Source: Olsenella sp. SW781 (GTDB lineage: Bacteria > Actinomycetota > Coriobacteriia > Coriobacteriales > Atopobiaceae). Taken from it: a stretch of 64,000 nucleotides of DNA. Made by a program: the position numbers and the translations under genes. Of this stretch, positions 35,496 to 42,821 are shown in pieces (within the stretch, counting starts at the first letter, position 1; every line of letters starts with the position of its first letter). Location: assembly GCF_012027725.1 (NCBI RefSeq), contig NZ_SJOU01000003.1, positions 1 through 64,000 on the forward strand. Reading direction: 5' to 3'. The notes beneath the pieces are model-generated. The model saw only the letters and a list, made by a program, of their open reading frames with translations. It did no database searches and had not been told where the DNA came from.

Positions 35496-35576
35496 CCAGC
35501 GGGTTGGCGACGAGAGCGAGGTCCTTCTCGCCCGTTCTTCTCGGCCCCTCCCGGCGTTTGGTCACCTCTCCCTAGT

Positions 35577-35640
35577 GAGCATGCCCCGTGGCACGGAACC
35601 GCCCGAATCCGGCACGACTCCGTGCGCTGAGGCATGCTCG
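35577..35640. repeat. Family A inverted repeat, copy 2
   Basis: GAGCATGCCCCGTGGCACGG and CCGTGCGCTGAGGCATGCTC around a loop of about 24 nt; the outer 9 and inner 6 bases pair, with mismatches between. A third right-type arm (GCGTGCGCCACGGCATGCTC) follows at 35647. Confidence 0.8.
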
Positions 35641-35707
35641 GCGAAAGCGTGCGCCACGGCATGCTCGGGGCCACCGCTGGCGAGAAGAACCCGCTGCGCG
35701 GGGCTCG

Positions 35708-35798
35708 TGAGCATGCCTCCCGGCACAGAACGCCCGAGCATGCCCCATGGCACGGAACCGCCCTCGAACGCGGGGTTTCCGTGCGCCACGGCATGCTC
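35708..35798. repeat. Family A inverted repeat, copy 3
   Basis: Two left arms (GAGCATGCCTCCCGGCACAG at 35708 and GAGCATGCCCCATGGCACGG at 35736) and one right arm (CCGTGCGCCACGGCATGCTC at 35779). Confidence 0.8.
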
Positions 35799-35827
35799 GG
35801 GGCGGCGTGAACCATGACCTCGACAAC

Positions 35828-35857
35828 GAAAAAGGGCCGGACCCGAAGGTCCGACCC
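35828..35857 (-). terminator. Terminator of the tRNA operon
   Basis: A 10-bp stem GGGTCGGACC / GGTCCGGCCC closed by a TTCG tetraloop and followed on the minus strand by TTTTTCG, just beyond the last tRNA. Confidence 0.92.
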
Positions 35858-35865
35858 TGAACGTT

Positions 35866-35942
35866 TGGTAGCCCGTACCAGATTCGAACTGGTGATCTCC
35901 GCCTTGAGAGGGCGGCGTCCTGAACCGCTAGACGAACGGGCC
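35866..35942 (-). tRNA. tRNA-Glu (CTC anticodon), copy 2
   Basis: 77 nt with encoded CCA. The acceptor stem is GGCCCGT / ACGGGCT, the anticodon stem CCGCC / GGCGG holds loop CTCTCAA, and GTTCGAATC is the T loop. Anticodon CTC reads GAG, the main Glu codon of a high-GC genome. Identical to the copy 3 nt upstream. Confidence 0.97.
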
Positions 35943-35945
35943 ATT

Positions 35946-36022
35946 TGGTAGCCCGTACCAGATTCGAACTGGTGATCTCCGCCTTGAGAGGGCGGCGTCC
36001 TGAACCGCTAGACGAACGGGCC
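35946..36022 (-). tRNA. tRNA-Glu (CTC anticodon), copy 1
   Basis: Identical in all 77 positions to the neighbouring copy, with only ATT between them on the plus strand. The 80-nt unit appears as a tandem duplication. Confidence 0.97.
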
Positions 36023-36051
36023 ACATATGCAATTGTGAGGCAAGCGGCAAA

Positions 36052-36125
36052 TGGCTGGGACTGAGAGAGTCGAACTCCCGTTGACGGAACCAGAATCCGC
36101 TGTCCTACCACTAGACGAAGTCCCA
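36052..36125 (-). tRNA. tRNA-Gln (CTG anticodon)
   Basis: 74 nt with encoded CCA. Acceptor TGGGACT / AGTCCCA, anticodon stem GCGGA / TCCGT with loop TTCTGGT, so anticodon CTG reads CAG. It is first in the operon, behind a good promoter. Confidence 0.97.
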
Positions 36126-36161
36126 ATTTGCCACTTCGTGCGCCTCTCAGCGCGGAGAAAC

Positions 36162-36190
36162 ACTATACGGCATCCCCTCACGTCATGCAA
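36162..36190 (-). promoter_or_regulatory. Promoter of the tRNA-Gln-Glu-Glu operon
   Basis: Minus-strand TTGCAT (36190-36185) and TATAGT (36167-36162) with exactly 17-nt spacing, about 36 nt before tRNA-Gln. This is the best-looking promoter in the window. Confidence 0.85.
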
Positions 36191-36224
36191 GCAAGAATTT
36201 TGGAGAAGTTGTGCATGGAAACTT

Positions 36225-36253
36225 GCCTAAAAGGGGCCTGTCCCCTTTTAGGC
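36225..36253. repeat. Family D palindrome at the end of the nucleotidyltransferase gene
   Basis: GCCTAAAAGGGG / CCCCTTTTAGGC with CCTGT between, 2 nt from the stop codon of the gene on the minus strand. It probably works as a terminator there, although the T tract is short. Confidence 0.85.
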
Positions 36254-36255
36254 GG

Positions 36256-37650
36256 CTACCACCGCAGCCAGGCGAGAAGGGCGTCGCGCCTGTTGGGCAC
36301 CTCCCCCGCCTTGACGGCCTCGAGCAGCTGCGCGAGCACCATGCCCACGCCGGGCCCGGGCTCCACCCCGCGCTCGCGGATCACGTCCGCCCCGCCCACG
36401 GCCAGGTCGCGCACGCGCCACACCGCCCCGGCGGAAAGCTCCGCGCGCAGGACCGCCGTCATGGCGTCGAGCTCCACCGCGTACCCCATGCACGCGGGCG
36501 CCTTGGCCACCGCGTCGGCGCGCTTGAGGTCCAGCAGCGCGAAGGCCAGCGGCCGCGCCTGCCCCGGCGCCGCCGCCTCCAGCTCGGAGAGCATCCGGCG
36601 CATGGAGGGGGCCGTCGCGCGGATCTCGAAGTCGTGGAGCAGCACGAGCGCCGCCGCGGCGCGCGTCACCTCCCCGGGCACCGCCAGGCGCCCCATCACG
36701 CGGCGCGCCACGCGGGCGCCCTCCTCGGGGTGGCCGAAGAAGTGGCCGCGCCCCGAGACGTCCTCGCTCCAGCAGGACGGCTTGGCCACGTCGTGCAGGA
36801 GCGCCGCCCAGCGCAGGGCCGGAAGCGGGCGCCCGCCCGCGAACTCCTCCGCGCCCGCGCAGACGCGCGCCGTGTGCTCGAGCACGTCGTGGGCGTGATA
36901 GGGGCTCCTCTGGTCGAAGCCGGCCATCGGCGCGAGCTCGGGCACGGCCGCGGAGAGCACGGCGAACTCGTGGCGCAGCGCCCAGGCGGCGCGCCCCGTG
37001 GCGAGGATCCCGTCGAGCTCCTGGCCGATGCGCTCGGACGCGATCTGGTCGAGCTCGGGCGCGCACGCCTCGAGCGCCGCCTGCGTGGCGGGCTCGATCG
37101 CGGCGTCAAGCCGGCAGGCAAAGCGCACGGCCCGCAGCACGCGCAGGGCGTCCTCCTCGAAGCGCGTGCGCGGGTCCCCCACCGCGCGGATGACGCGCGC
37201 CGCGAGGTCCCTCTCGCCGCCAAAGGGGTCGAGCAGGCCGCGCCCCGGGTGGAACGCCATCGCGTTGACGGTGAAGTCGCGCCGCGCGAGGTCCTCGCGC
37301 ACGTCCGTGACGAAGCGCACCTCGTCGGGATGGCGGCGGTCGGAGTAGCCGCCCTCTACGCGGTAGGTGGTGGTCTCGACGGGCCGGCCCCCCACGACGG
37401 CCGTGACCGTCCCGTGGGCGGTGCCGGTCTCGTGCACGGCGATCCCCGCCGCGCGCAGCACGGCCGCCGTCTTCTGCCAGGGGGCCGAGGTGGTCACGTC
37501 GACGTCATGGCCGGGCGTGCCGAGAAGGGCGTCGCGCACCCAGCCGCCGACGACCCACGCCTCGTAGCCGGCGGCCTCGAGCGCGTCGACGACGCGCCGG
37601 GCGTATGCGGGCAGCTCGCGCGCGAGGCGGCCCTCGATGTCCGTGCCCAT
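36256..37650 (-). CDS. cca: CCA-adding enzyme / poly(A) polymerase family tRNA nucleotidyltransferase
   Basis: 464 residues. The nucleotidyltransferase core has VVGGWVRDALLG and the metal-binding DVDVTTSAP pair (residues about 36-55), then RRDFTVNAMAFHPGRGLLDPFGG and the neck motif LRAVRFACRLDAAI. A later HD-type metal site is in YHAHDVLEHTARV and LLHDVAKP. Such enzymes build or repair the 3-prime CCA of tRNAs. The three tRNA genes next door already encode CCA, so repair is the likely job. ATG 37650 has GGAGGGG 6 nt upstream; the longer frame to 37875 covers palindromic spacer. Confidence 0.92.
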   Translation of the reverse strand: MGTDIEGRLARELPAYARRVVDALEAAGYEAWVVGGWVRDALLGTPGHDVDVTTSAPWQKTAAVLRAAGIAVHETGTAHGTVTAVVGGRPVETTTYRVEGGYSDRRHPDEVRFVTDVREDLARRDFTVNAMAFHPGRGLLDPFGGERDLAARVIRAVGDPRTRFEEDALRVLRAVRFACRLDAAIEPATQAALEACAPELDQIASERIGQELDGILATGRAAWALRHEFAVLSAAVPELAPMAGFDQRSPYHAHDVLEHTARVCAGAEEFAGGRPLPALRWAALLHDVAKPSCWSEDVSGRGHFFGHPEEGARVARRVMGRLAVPGEVTRAAAALVLLHDFEIRATAPSMRRMLSELEAAAPGQARPLAFALLDLKRADAVAKAPACMGYAVELDAMTAVLRAELSAGAVWRVRDLAVGGADVIRERGVEPGPGVGMVLAQLLEAVKAGEVPNRRDALLAWLRW

Positions 37651-37701
37651 ATGACCCCTCCACCCGTGGTTCTTCTCGCCACATTCTAGCAGCTCGGCCG
37701 G

Positions 37702-37867
37702 ACGCGCCCCCGGGTGCGTACGCGCCTCGCCCGGGTACGTACGAGGTTTCCGGGTTGATGTCCTTCTCGCCGCGGTGCCGACCTGCGGTTTTCCCGCAGA
37801 GGGCCCGATATCAGACCTCGAATCGCGTACGCATCCGGGCGGGGCGCGCACGCACCCGGAGGGACGC
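37702..37867. repeat. Family F nested palindrome upstream of the aminopeptidases
   Basis: A left block (37702-37750, with CCCGGGTGCGTACGCG and CCCGGGTACGTACGAGG) and a right block (37814-37867, with CCTCGAATCGCGTACG and GCGCACGCACCCGG) are imperfect reverse complements over about 45 nt. A small hairpin CTGCGG-TTTTC-CCGCAG sits inside (37783-37799) and the dodecamer GTCCTTCTCGCC is in the loop at 37760. Confidence 0.75.
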
Positions 37868-37947
37868 CCCGCCAAAGCGGTGCCGCCCGCCGAGTGCTAT
37901 GCTCGATGCCGGTCCAATCCGAACTAACGAACGGGAGGTACCGCCCC

Positions 37948-39306
37948 ATGGACGAGATGACATCCGTCACCGCTGACGACCTCGCCTGCGCCCGCGAGGA
38001 GTTCTTCTCCGAGCGCGCCAACGTGGTCGCCAAGAACGCCGTGAGCTCCGTCGGCATCCGCGCCGCCGCGCGCGTGCCCGAGGGGGTCGCGAGAAACGCC
38101 CTGACCTTCGACGTCGAGGTCACGCAGGGCGAGCGCTGCAACCAGGAGCGCTCGGGCCGCTGCTGGATGTTCGCGAGCCTCAACACCATGCGCTACCGCG
38201 TCATCAAGAGGTACGGCCTCAAGACCTTCGAGCTCAGCCAGGCCTATCCCCTCTTCTGGGACAAGCTCGAGAAGAGCAACTGGTTCTTCGAGAACGTCCT
38301 CGACACGCTGGACGAGCCGCTGGACGGCCGCCTCGTGAGCTACCTCCTCGCCGACCCCATCGGCGACGGCGGGCAGTGGGACATGTTCAAGAGCCTCGTC
38401 AAGAAGTACGGCGTGGTCCCCAAGGAGGCCATGCCCGAGACCGCCTGCTCGCGCAACACCCGCGAGATGGACTCCTACCTCACGCGCTACCTGCGCGGTG
38501 CCGCCAGGCGCCTGCGCCAGAGCCACGCGGCCGGTGTCGGCGCCGACGACCTCGCGGCCATGAAGAAGGAGATGATGGGCGACGTCTACCACCTCCTCGT
38601 GACCTGCCTCGGCGAGCCGCCCGCGAGCTTTGACGTCCGCCTGCGCGACAAGGACGGCAAGCTGGCGCTCTCCGGCACCTTCACGCCCGCCGCGTTCTTC
38701 GACGAGGCCGTGGGCATGGACGTGGACGACTACGTGAGCCTCATCTCCGCCCCCACCGCCGACAAGCCCTTCGGCCACACCTACACCGTGAGCCGCCTGG
38801 GCAACGTGGTGGAGGACGGCGGCGTGCGCTACCTCAACCTCCCGATCGAGCGCCTCAAGGAGTGCGCCGTGGCCCAGCTGCGCGAGGACCTGCCCGTGTG
38901 GTTCGGCTGCGACGTGGGCCAGAGCTACCTGCGCGAGGAGGGCATCATGGACACGGCCGCGCTGGACGTGGACGGCCTTCTCGGCTTCCCGGTGGAGGGC
39001 TGCATGGACCGCGCCGAGCGCCTGGACTACGGCGAGTCGCTCATGACCCACGCCATGGTCCTCGAGGGCGTGAACCTTGACGAGGGCGGTCACCCCACGC
39101 TCTGGAAGGTGGAGAACAGCTGGGGCAAGGACCACGGCCGGGACGGCTTTGACACCCTCTCCGACGCATGGTTCGACGAGTACGTCTACCAGGTCGTCGT
39201 TGACAAGAAGCACCTGACTGACGAGGAGCGCGCCGCCTACGAGACCGAGGAGCCCCGCGTGCTCGCGCCGTGGGACCCCATGGGCTCGCTCGCGCGCGTC
39301 CGCTAA
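37948..39306 (+). CDS. pepC: C1B-family aminopeptidase C, first of two
   Basis: 452 residues, the usual PepC/bleomycin-hydrolase length. The catalytic Cys is in QERSGRCWMFASLN (residue about 74), the His in SLMTHAMVLEGV and the Asn in WKVENSWGKDHG. PepC-type enzymes are cytosolic hexamers that trim N-terminal residues from peptides. ATG 37948 is preceded by GGGAGGTACCGCCCC. There is no signal peptide. TATGCT at 37898 may be the -10. The second homologue starts 11 nt after its stop. Confidence 0.93.
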   Translation: MDEMTSVTADDLACAREEFFSERANVVAKNAVSSVGIRAAARVPEGVARNALTFDVEVTQGERCNQERSGRCWMFASLNTMRYRVIKRYGLKTFELSQAYPLFWDKLEKSNWFFENVLDTLDEPLDGRLVSYLLADPIGDGGQWDMFKSLVKKYGVVPKEAMPETACSRNTREMDSYLTRYLRGAARRLRQSHAAGVGADDLAAMKKEMMGDVYHLLVTCLGEPPASFDVRLRDKDGKLALSGTFTPAAFFDEAVGMDVDDYVSLISAPTADKPFGHTYTVSRLGNVVEDGGVRYLNLPIERLKECAVAQLREDLPVWFGCDVGQSYLREEGIMDTAALDVDGLLGFPVEGCMDRAERLDYGESLMTHAMVLEGVNLDEGGHPTLWKVENSWGKDHGRDGFDTLSDAWFDEYVYQVVVDKKHLTDEERAAYETEEPRVLAPWDPMGSLARVR

Positions 39307-39317
39307 GGAGGGCAGGA

Positions 39318-40760
39318 ATGACCGACTACTCCGCCGGCGCCATCGCGCCCGCAACCTCTGACGAGCTCGCCGCGTCCTTCTCGGCAGACCGCGCCAACCG
39401 CGTGGCGAGAAACGCCGTGACCTCGATGAACGTCCACGCCTCCGCGCGCGACGTCTCGCGCATGCGCACCTACCACGACACGTTCTGCGTGAGCCGCCTG
39501 CGCACGGGCAAGGTCACCAACCAGCGCCACTCCGGCCGCTGCTGGATGTTCTCCGCGTTCAACGTGGCCCGCGCGGCCACGATGGAGCTCCTCGACGTGG
39601 ACGACTTCGAGTTCTCCCAGGCCTTCGGCTTCTTCTACGACAAGCTCGAGAAGTTCAACGTGGGCCTCGAGTACGTCATCGAGACCGCCGCGCTGCCGCT
39701 GGACTCCCGCGAGGTCTCCGACCTGCTGGAGCACTCGATGGGCGACGGCAACTACTACCCCGCCGCGATGAACATCATCAAGAAGTGGGGCCTCGTGCCC
39801 AAGGACGCCATGCCCGAGAGCGCCTGCACCAAGGACGCCGACCAGATGAACGCCCAGCTCGACCGCCTCTTCCGCAAGAGCGCCATGGAGCTGAGGCGCA
39901 TGGCCGCCGCGGGCGCGGGCGTGGGCGAGCTGCGAGCCGCCAAGGAGGGCATGGTCGCCGACTGCCACCGCGTGCTCTGCGTCTGCCTCGGCGAGCCGCC
40001 CGCCACGATCGACGTCGAGGTCCCCGTGGGCGAGAAGTGCCGCGTGCACGCCTCCATGCTCGTGGAGCAGGAGGGCGGCACGGCGCCCGACGGCAAGACG
40101 CGGCGCCTCCTCGTGGACCGCGGCATCACGCCCCGCGAGTTCGCCGAGCGCTACGTCCCCTTCGACCCCGATGACTACGTGCAGCTCGTGCACATGCCCG
40201 GCGAGAGCCGCCCCTTCGGCCACGCGTTCCACCGTCGATTCTCGGACACCATGGCCGGCGGGCGGGCGCTCAGGATGCTCAACGTGGGCATCGAGGTGCT
40301 CGAGGACGCCGCCGTGGCGTCGCTCTCCGCGGGCGTGCCCTGCGAGATGGCCTGCGACGTGGCGCAGCAGTTCCCGCGCAGGATCGAGGACTTCCCCGGC
40401 GTGCTCGCGTGCGACACGATGGACTACGAGGGCCTCTTCGGCGTGGACCTCTCCATGGGCCGCGCCGAGATGATCGACGCGCACGAGACCCGCAACACCC
40501 ACGCCATGACGTTCCAGGGCGTGGAGCTCGGTGACGACGGGCGCCCGGTGGCCTGGCGGATCGAGAACAGCTGGGGCGAGGACGCCTGCAAGAAGGGCTA
40601 CCTCGTGGCGAGCGCGGAGTGGTTCCGCACCTATGGCGGCGAGGTCGTCGTGCGGCGCGAGTTCGTGCCGGCCGAGGTCCTCGACCTCTGGGACAACGCG
40701 CCCGTCGAGGAGGTCGACCCCTGGACCACCATCGGCATGGCGATGGCGCCCCGGCTGTAG
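39318..40760 (+). CDS. pepC: C1B-family aminopeptidase C, second of two
   Basis: 480 residues. Cys in QRHSGRCWMFSAFNVAR, His in ETRNTHAMTFQGVEL and Asn in AWRIENSWGEDACKKGY complete the papain-type triad, so both tandem copies look active. Overall they are diverged, so this is an old duplication. The N-terminus (SAGAIAPATSDELAASFSADRANRVARNAVTSM) parallels that of the first copy. AAGGAGGGCAGGA precedes ATG 39318. The C-terminus that occupies the active site in bleomycin hydrolases ends here as TIGMAMAPRL. The stop codon is directly followed by GTCCTTCTCGCC. Confidence 0.92.
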   Translation: MTDYSAGAIAPATSDELAASFSADRANRVARNAVTSMNVHASARDVSRMRTYHDTFCVSRLRTGKVTNQRHSGRCWMFSAFNVARAATMELLDVDDFEFSQAFGFFYDKLEKFNVGLEYVIETAALPLDSREVSDLLEHSMGDGNYYPAAMNIIKKWGLVPKDAMPESACTKDADQMNAQLDRLFRKSAMELRRMAAAGAGVGELRAAKEGMVADCHRVLCVCLGEPPATIDVEVPVGEKCRVHASMLVEQEGGTAPDGKTRRLLVDRGITPREFAERYVPFDPDDYVQLVHMPGESRPFGHAFHRRFSDTMAGGRALRMLNVGIEVLEDAAVASLSAGVPCEMACDVAQQFPRRIEDFPGVLACDTMDYEGLFGVDLSMGRAEMIDAHETRNTHAMTFQGVELGDDGRPVAWRIENSWGEDACKKGYLVASAEWFRTYGGEVVVRREFVPAEVLDLWDNAPVEEVDPWTTIGMAMAPRL

Positions 40761-40817
40761 GTCCTTCTCGCCAGGCGCGGGTCCTTCTCGCCAGGTGGGA
40801 GCCCTGCTCGCCAGCAT

Positions 40818-40853
40818 GCGTAAACTCAATTTGCCGGACTTCTTGAGTTACGC
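40818..40853. repeat. Family E inverted repeat, short
   Basis: GCGTAAACTCAA / TTGAGTTACGC with one bulged base, around a TTGCCGGACT-type loop. Confidence 0.65.
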
Positions 40854-40878
40854 GTCCAAAAGTTCGAACCGTCGAATA

Positions 40879-40926
40879 CGTAACGCCGGATTTTGTGGCA
40901 GACACGACCACAGATCCGGCGTTACG
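40879..40926. repeat. Family E inverted repeat, long
   Basis: CGTAACGCCGGAT / ATCCGGCGTTACG perfect, with an inner TGTGG/CCACA pair. The core GCCGGA recurs in related sequence at 30966-31000 and 31091-31112. Confidence 0.7.
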
Positions 40927-41019
40927 CGTTCTCGGCGCATGCGCAGACTCGAATGTCCGGAAAGTCGCGATTGCGCGTGGCGAGAAGGACGCGGGGCCGC
41001 GGTCGGGACGCCCGGCCCG

Positions 41020-41679
41020 CTAGAACTCTGCGAAGCGGGGCTCGCCGGCGCGTGCCAGGTCCTCGCCGTTGGCGAGCTCGCGGGCCGCGGCGAGGAAGCG
41101 CCCCTCGTCCCCTGAGCGAAAGACGCAGGAGAGCTGCACGTCCTCGGCGAAGAGCTGGTCAGCGACCTTGCCCCCGCAGTCGGAGACGAGCCGCGTCACG
41201 CGGTCGTAGAGGGCGTAGGGAAGCTGTGCCGTCACCGGGGTCACGAGCGTCATCTCCACGATGGCGCCCTCCCCCTCGGCGGCCGCCACGGCGGCCTGCG
41301 CAGCGGCGGTGTAGGCGCGCACGAGGCCGCCGGGACCGAGGAGCGTGCCCCCGAAGTAGCGCGTGACGACGCAGCACACGTCGGCGAGGCCAGCGCCGCG
41401 CAGCACCTCGAGCGTGGGCATGCCGGAAGTGCGGCTGGGCTCGCCGTCGTCAGAGCAGCGCTCGCGGCCGTCGGCGAGGATCCACGCGGGGACGTTGTGC
41501 CGGGCGTCGTGGTGGCGGGAGCGGACCTCGGCGATGAAGGCCTCGGCGTCCTTCTCGCCCCCCACGTGGGCGAGCTGAGCGATGAAGCGGCTGCGCCGGT
41601 CCTCGACCTCGCCCGTGACCTCGATGCCGCCGCGCAGCGTGCGATAGCCCCCGGGGGCCGCGCCCTCCCCAAGCGTCAT
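41020..41679 (-). CDS. YigZ/IMPACT-family protein
   Basis: 219 residues. The IMPACT domain (about 20-130) has SRFIAQLAHVGGEKDAEAFI, the NVPAWILADGRERCSDDGEPSRTSGMP stretch and VTRYFGGTLLGPGGLVRAY, all characteristic of the family. Human IMPACT binds GCN1 and the bacterial members are of uncertain role, perhaps linked to translation. The ATG overlaps the IIA-Glc stop by 4 nt (41676-41679), so they are cotranscribed. The GGEKD part is one of the dodecamer motifs in reverse (41546). Confidence 0.9.
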   Translation of the reverse strand: MTLGEGAAPGGYRTLRGGIEVTGEVEDRRSRFIAQLAHVGGEKDAEAFIAEVRSRHHDARHNVPAWILADGRERCSDDGEPSRTSGMPTLEVLRGAGLADVCCVVTRYFGGTLLGPGGLVRAYTAAAQAAVAAAEGEGAIVEMTLVTPVTAQLPYALYDRVTRLVSDCGGKVADQLFAEDVQLSCVFRSGDEGRFLAAARELANGEDLARAGEPRFAEF

Positions 41680-42215
41680 CGGTCCGTGCGCAGCACCGCG
41701 CTGCCGGCGGAGACGAGCGCGTCGTCCGCGGCGGACTCGACCCGCGAGAAGGACTCGGAGTTGGTGACGGTGACGATCACGGTGTCGTCGAGGCCGCTCC
41801 TCTCCAGCAGGGCGCGGTCGAAGGAGATCAGCGGGTCGCCCGCGCGCACCTGGTCGCCCTTGCCCACGAAGAGGCGGAAGCCCTTCCCGTGCAGGCGCAC
41901 GGAGTCGACCCCCACGTGCAGGAGCACCTCGGCGCCGGCGTCCGTCCTAATGAGCAGGGCGTGGCGCGTCTTGACGTCGGCCATGACCGTGCCGGAGACC
42001 GGCGAGAACGCCACGGCGGGGCCGTCGGCCGCCTCGCGCGGCCTGATGCCGACCCCGGCGCCGAGCATGCCCTGCGCAAAGACCGGGTCCCCCACCCGGT
42101 CGAGCGAGACGACGCGGCCCGAGACAGGCGCGCTCACGACCCCGGGATCGTCCGCCGCCGCGACCGGGGCTGGCTTTGCGGCGCGACCGGCGCCGATGAC
42201 TTCGAGCAGACCCAC
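41676..42215 (-). CDS. crr: PTS glucose-type IIA component
   Basis: 179 residues, single-domain IIA-Glc. TRHALLIRTDAGAEVLLHVGVDSV contains the two active-site histidines; the second (LLHVGVDSV) accepts phosphate from HPr. VSAPVSGRVVSLDRVGDPVFAQ is the usual beta-barrel start. GTG 42215 (VGLLEVIGAG) with GAAAGG 10 nt upstream is chosen over the upstream in-frame ATG 42305, which would add sequence not seen in the family. A free-standing IIA can serve several IIBC permeases; none is nearby. It is translationally coupled to the IMPACT gene. Confidence 0.9.
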   Translation of the reverse strand: MGLLEVIGAGRAAKPAPVAAADDPGVVSAPVSGRVVSLDRVGDPVFAQGMLGAGVGIRPREAADGPAVAFSPVSGTVMADVKTRHALLIRTDAGAEVLLHVGVDSVRLHGKGFRLFVGKGDQVRAGDPLISFDRALLERSGLDDTVIVTVTNSESFSRVESAADDALVSAGSAVLRTDR

Positions 42216-42340
42216 GTGCAAAAACCTTTCGTCGAAGGCGCGCCGCCGCTCGACGGCGCGCGCTCGCGTTATGGCCCAATGTATTGTAGTCCACCTCATG
42301 TCCACAGAAAACCGTTCGAATCATGCTAGAATCATCGGAC

Positions 42341-42703
42341 GCGAGGTGGGCCAGGCGACCGCGGGGCGCCCGTGAGGGCGTCATGAGGAAAGTCCGGGCT
42401 CCACAGGGCAGGATGCCGGCTAACGGCCGGGCGGGGTAACCCGACGGAAAGCGCCGCAGAAAAGAAGACTCCAACTGGCCGGCCCTCGGGCCGCGCAAAG
42501 GGAAAAGCTGAAACGGTGGTGTAAGAGACCACCAGCGCCGCGGCAACGCGACGGCTTGGCAAGCCCCATCCGGAGCAAACGCAAATAGGAGCGCCATGGT
42601 GTGGCCCGCACTGCGCTCGGGTTGCGCGCTAGAGGCGGACGGTGACGTCCGCAGTAGATAAATGGCCGCCCACGACAGAACCCGGCTTATAGGCCCACCT
42701 CGC
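42341..42703 (+). ncRNA. rnpB: RNase P RNA (bacterial type A)
   Basis: About 363 nt. The ends GCGAGGTGGGCC and GGCCCACCTCGC pair as the terminal P1 helix. Universal segments are visible: GAGGAAAGTCCGGGCTCC near the start, the GGCAAGCCCCATCCGGAGCAA region after the middle, and ACAGAACCCGGCTTATAGGCCC at the end. A -10-like TAGAAT lies at 42327-42332. The RNA removes tRNA 5-prime leaders with the RnpA protein. A half copy of family B follows at 42708-42742 in place of a clear terminator. Confidence 0.96.
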
Positions 42704-42707
42704 GTAC

Positions 42708-42742
42708 CGTGTGCCAAATAAGCCTGACGCCAGTGGCGCGCC
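42708..42742. repeat. Family B, single arm only
   Basis: CGTGTGCCAAATAAGCCTGA followed by CGCCAGTGGCGCG matches the right half of the other family B palindromes; no left half is present. It may be a decayed or one-armed copy. Confidence 0.65.
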
Positions 42743-42821
42743 CGTCTTCCCGGGATGAGAACATGTGTCCGGTCCCTGTGCTACCCTACTCTCAAACAGA
42801 TGTTCGGGAGAAGGAGGGCGG

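Larger units (their letters stand above)
35496..35827. other. Repeat-rich spacer after the serine dehydratase gene
   Basis: No gene is supported. The dodecamer GTCCTTCTCGCC directly follows the gene (35521) and a second copy is in reverse at about 35682. The rest is family A arms (35577-35669 and 35708-35798). No T-rich terminator was seen for the serine dehydratase gene. Confidence 0.7.
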
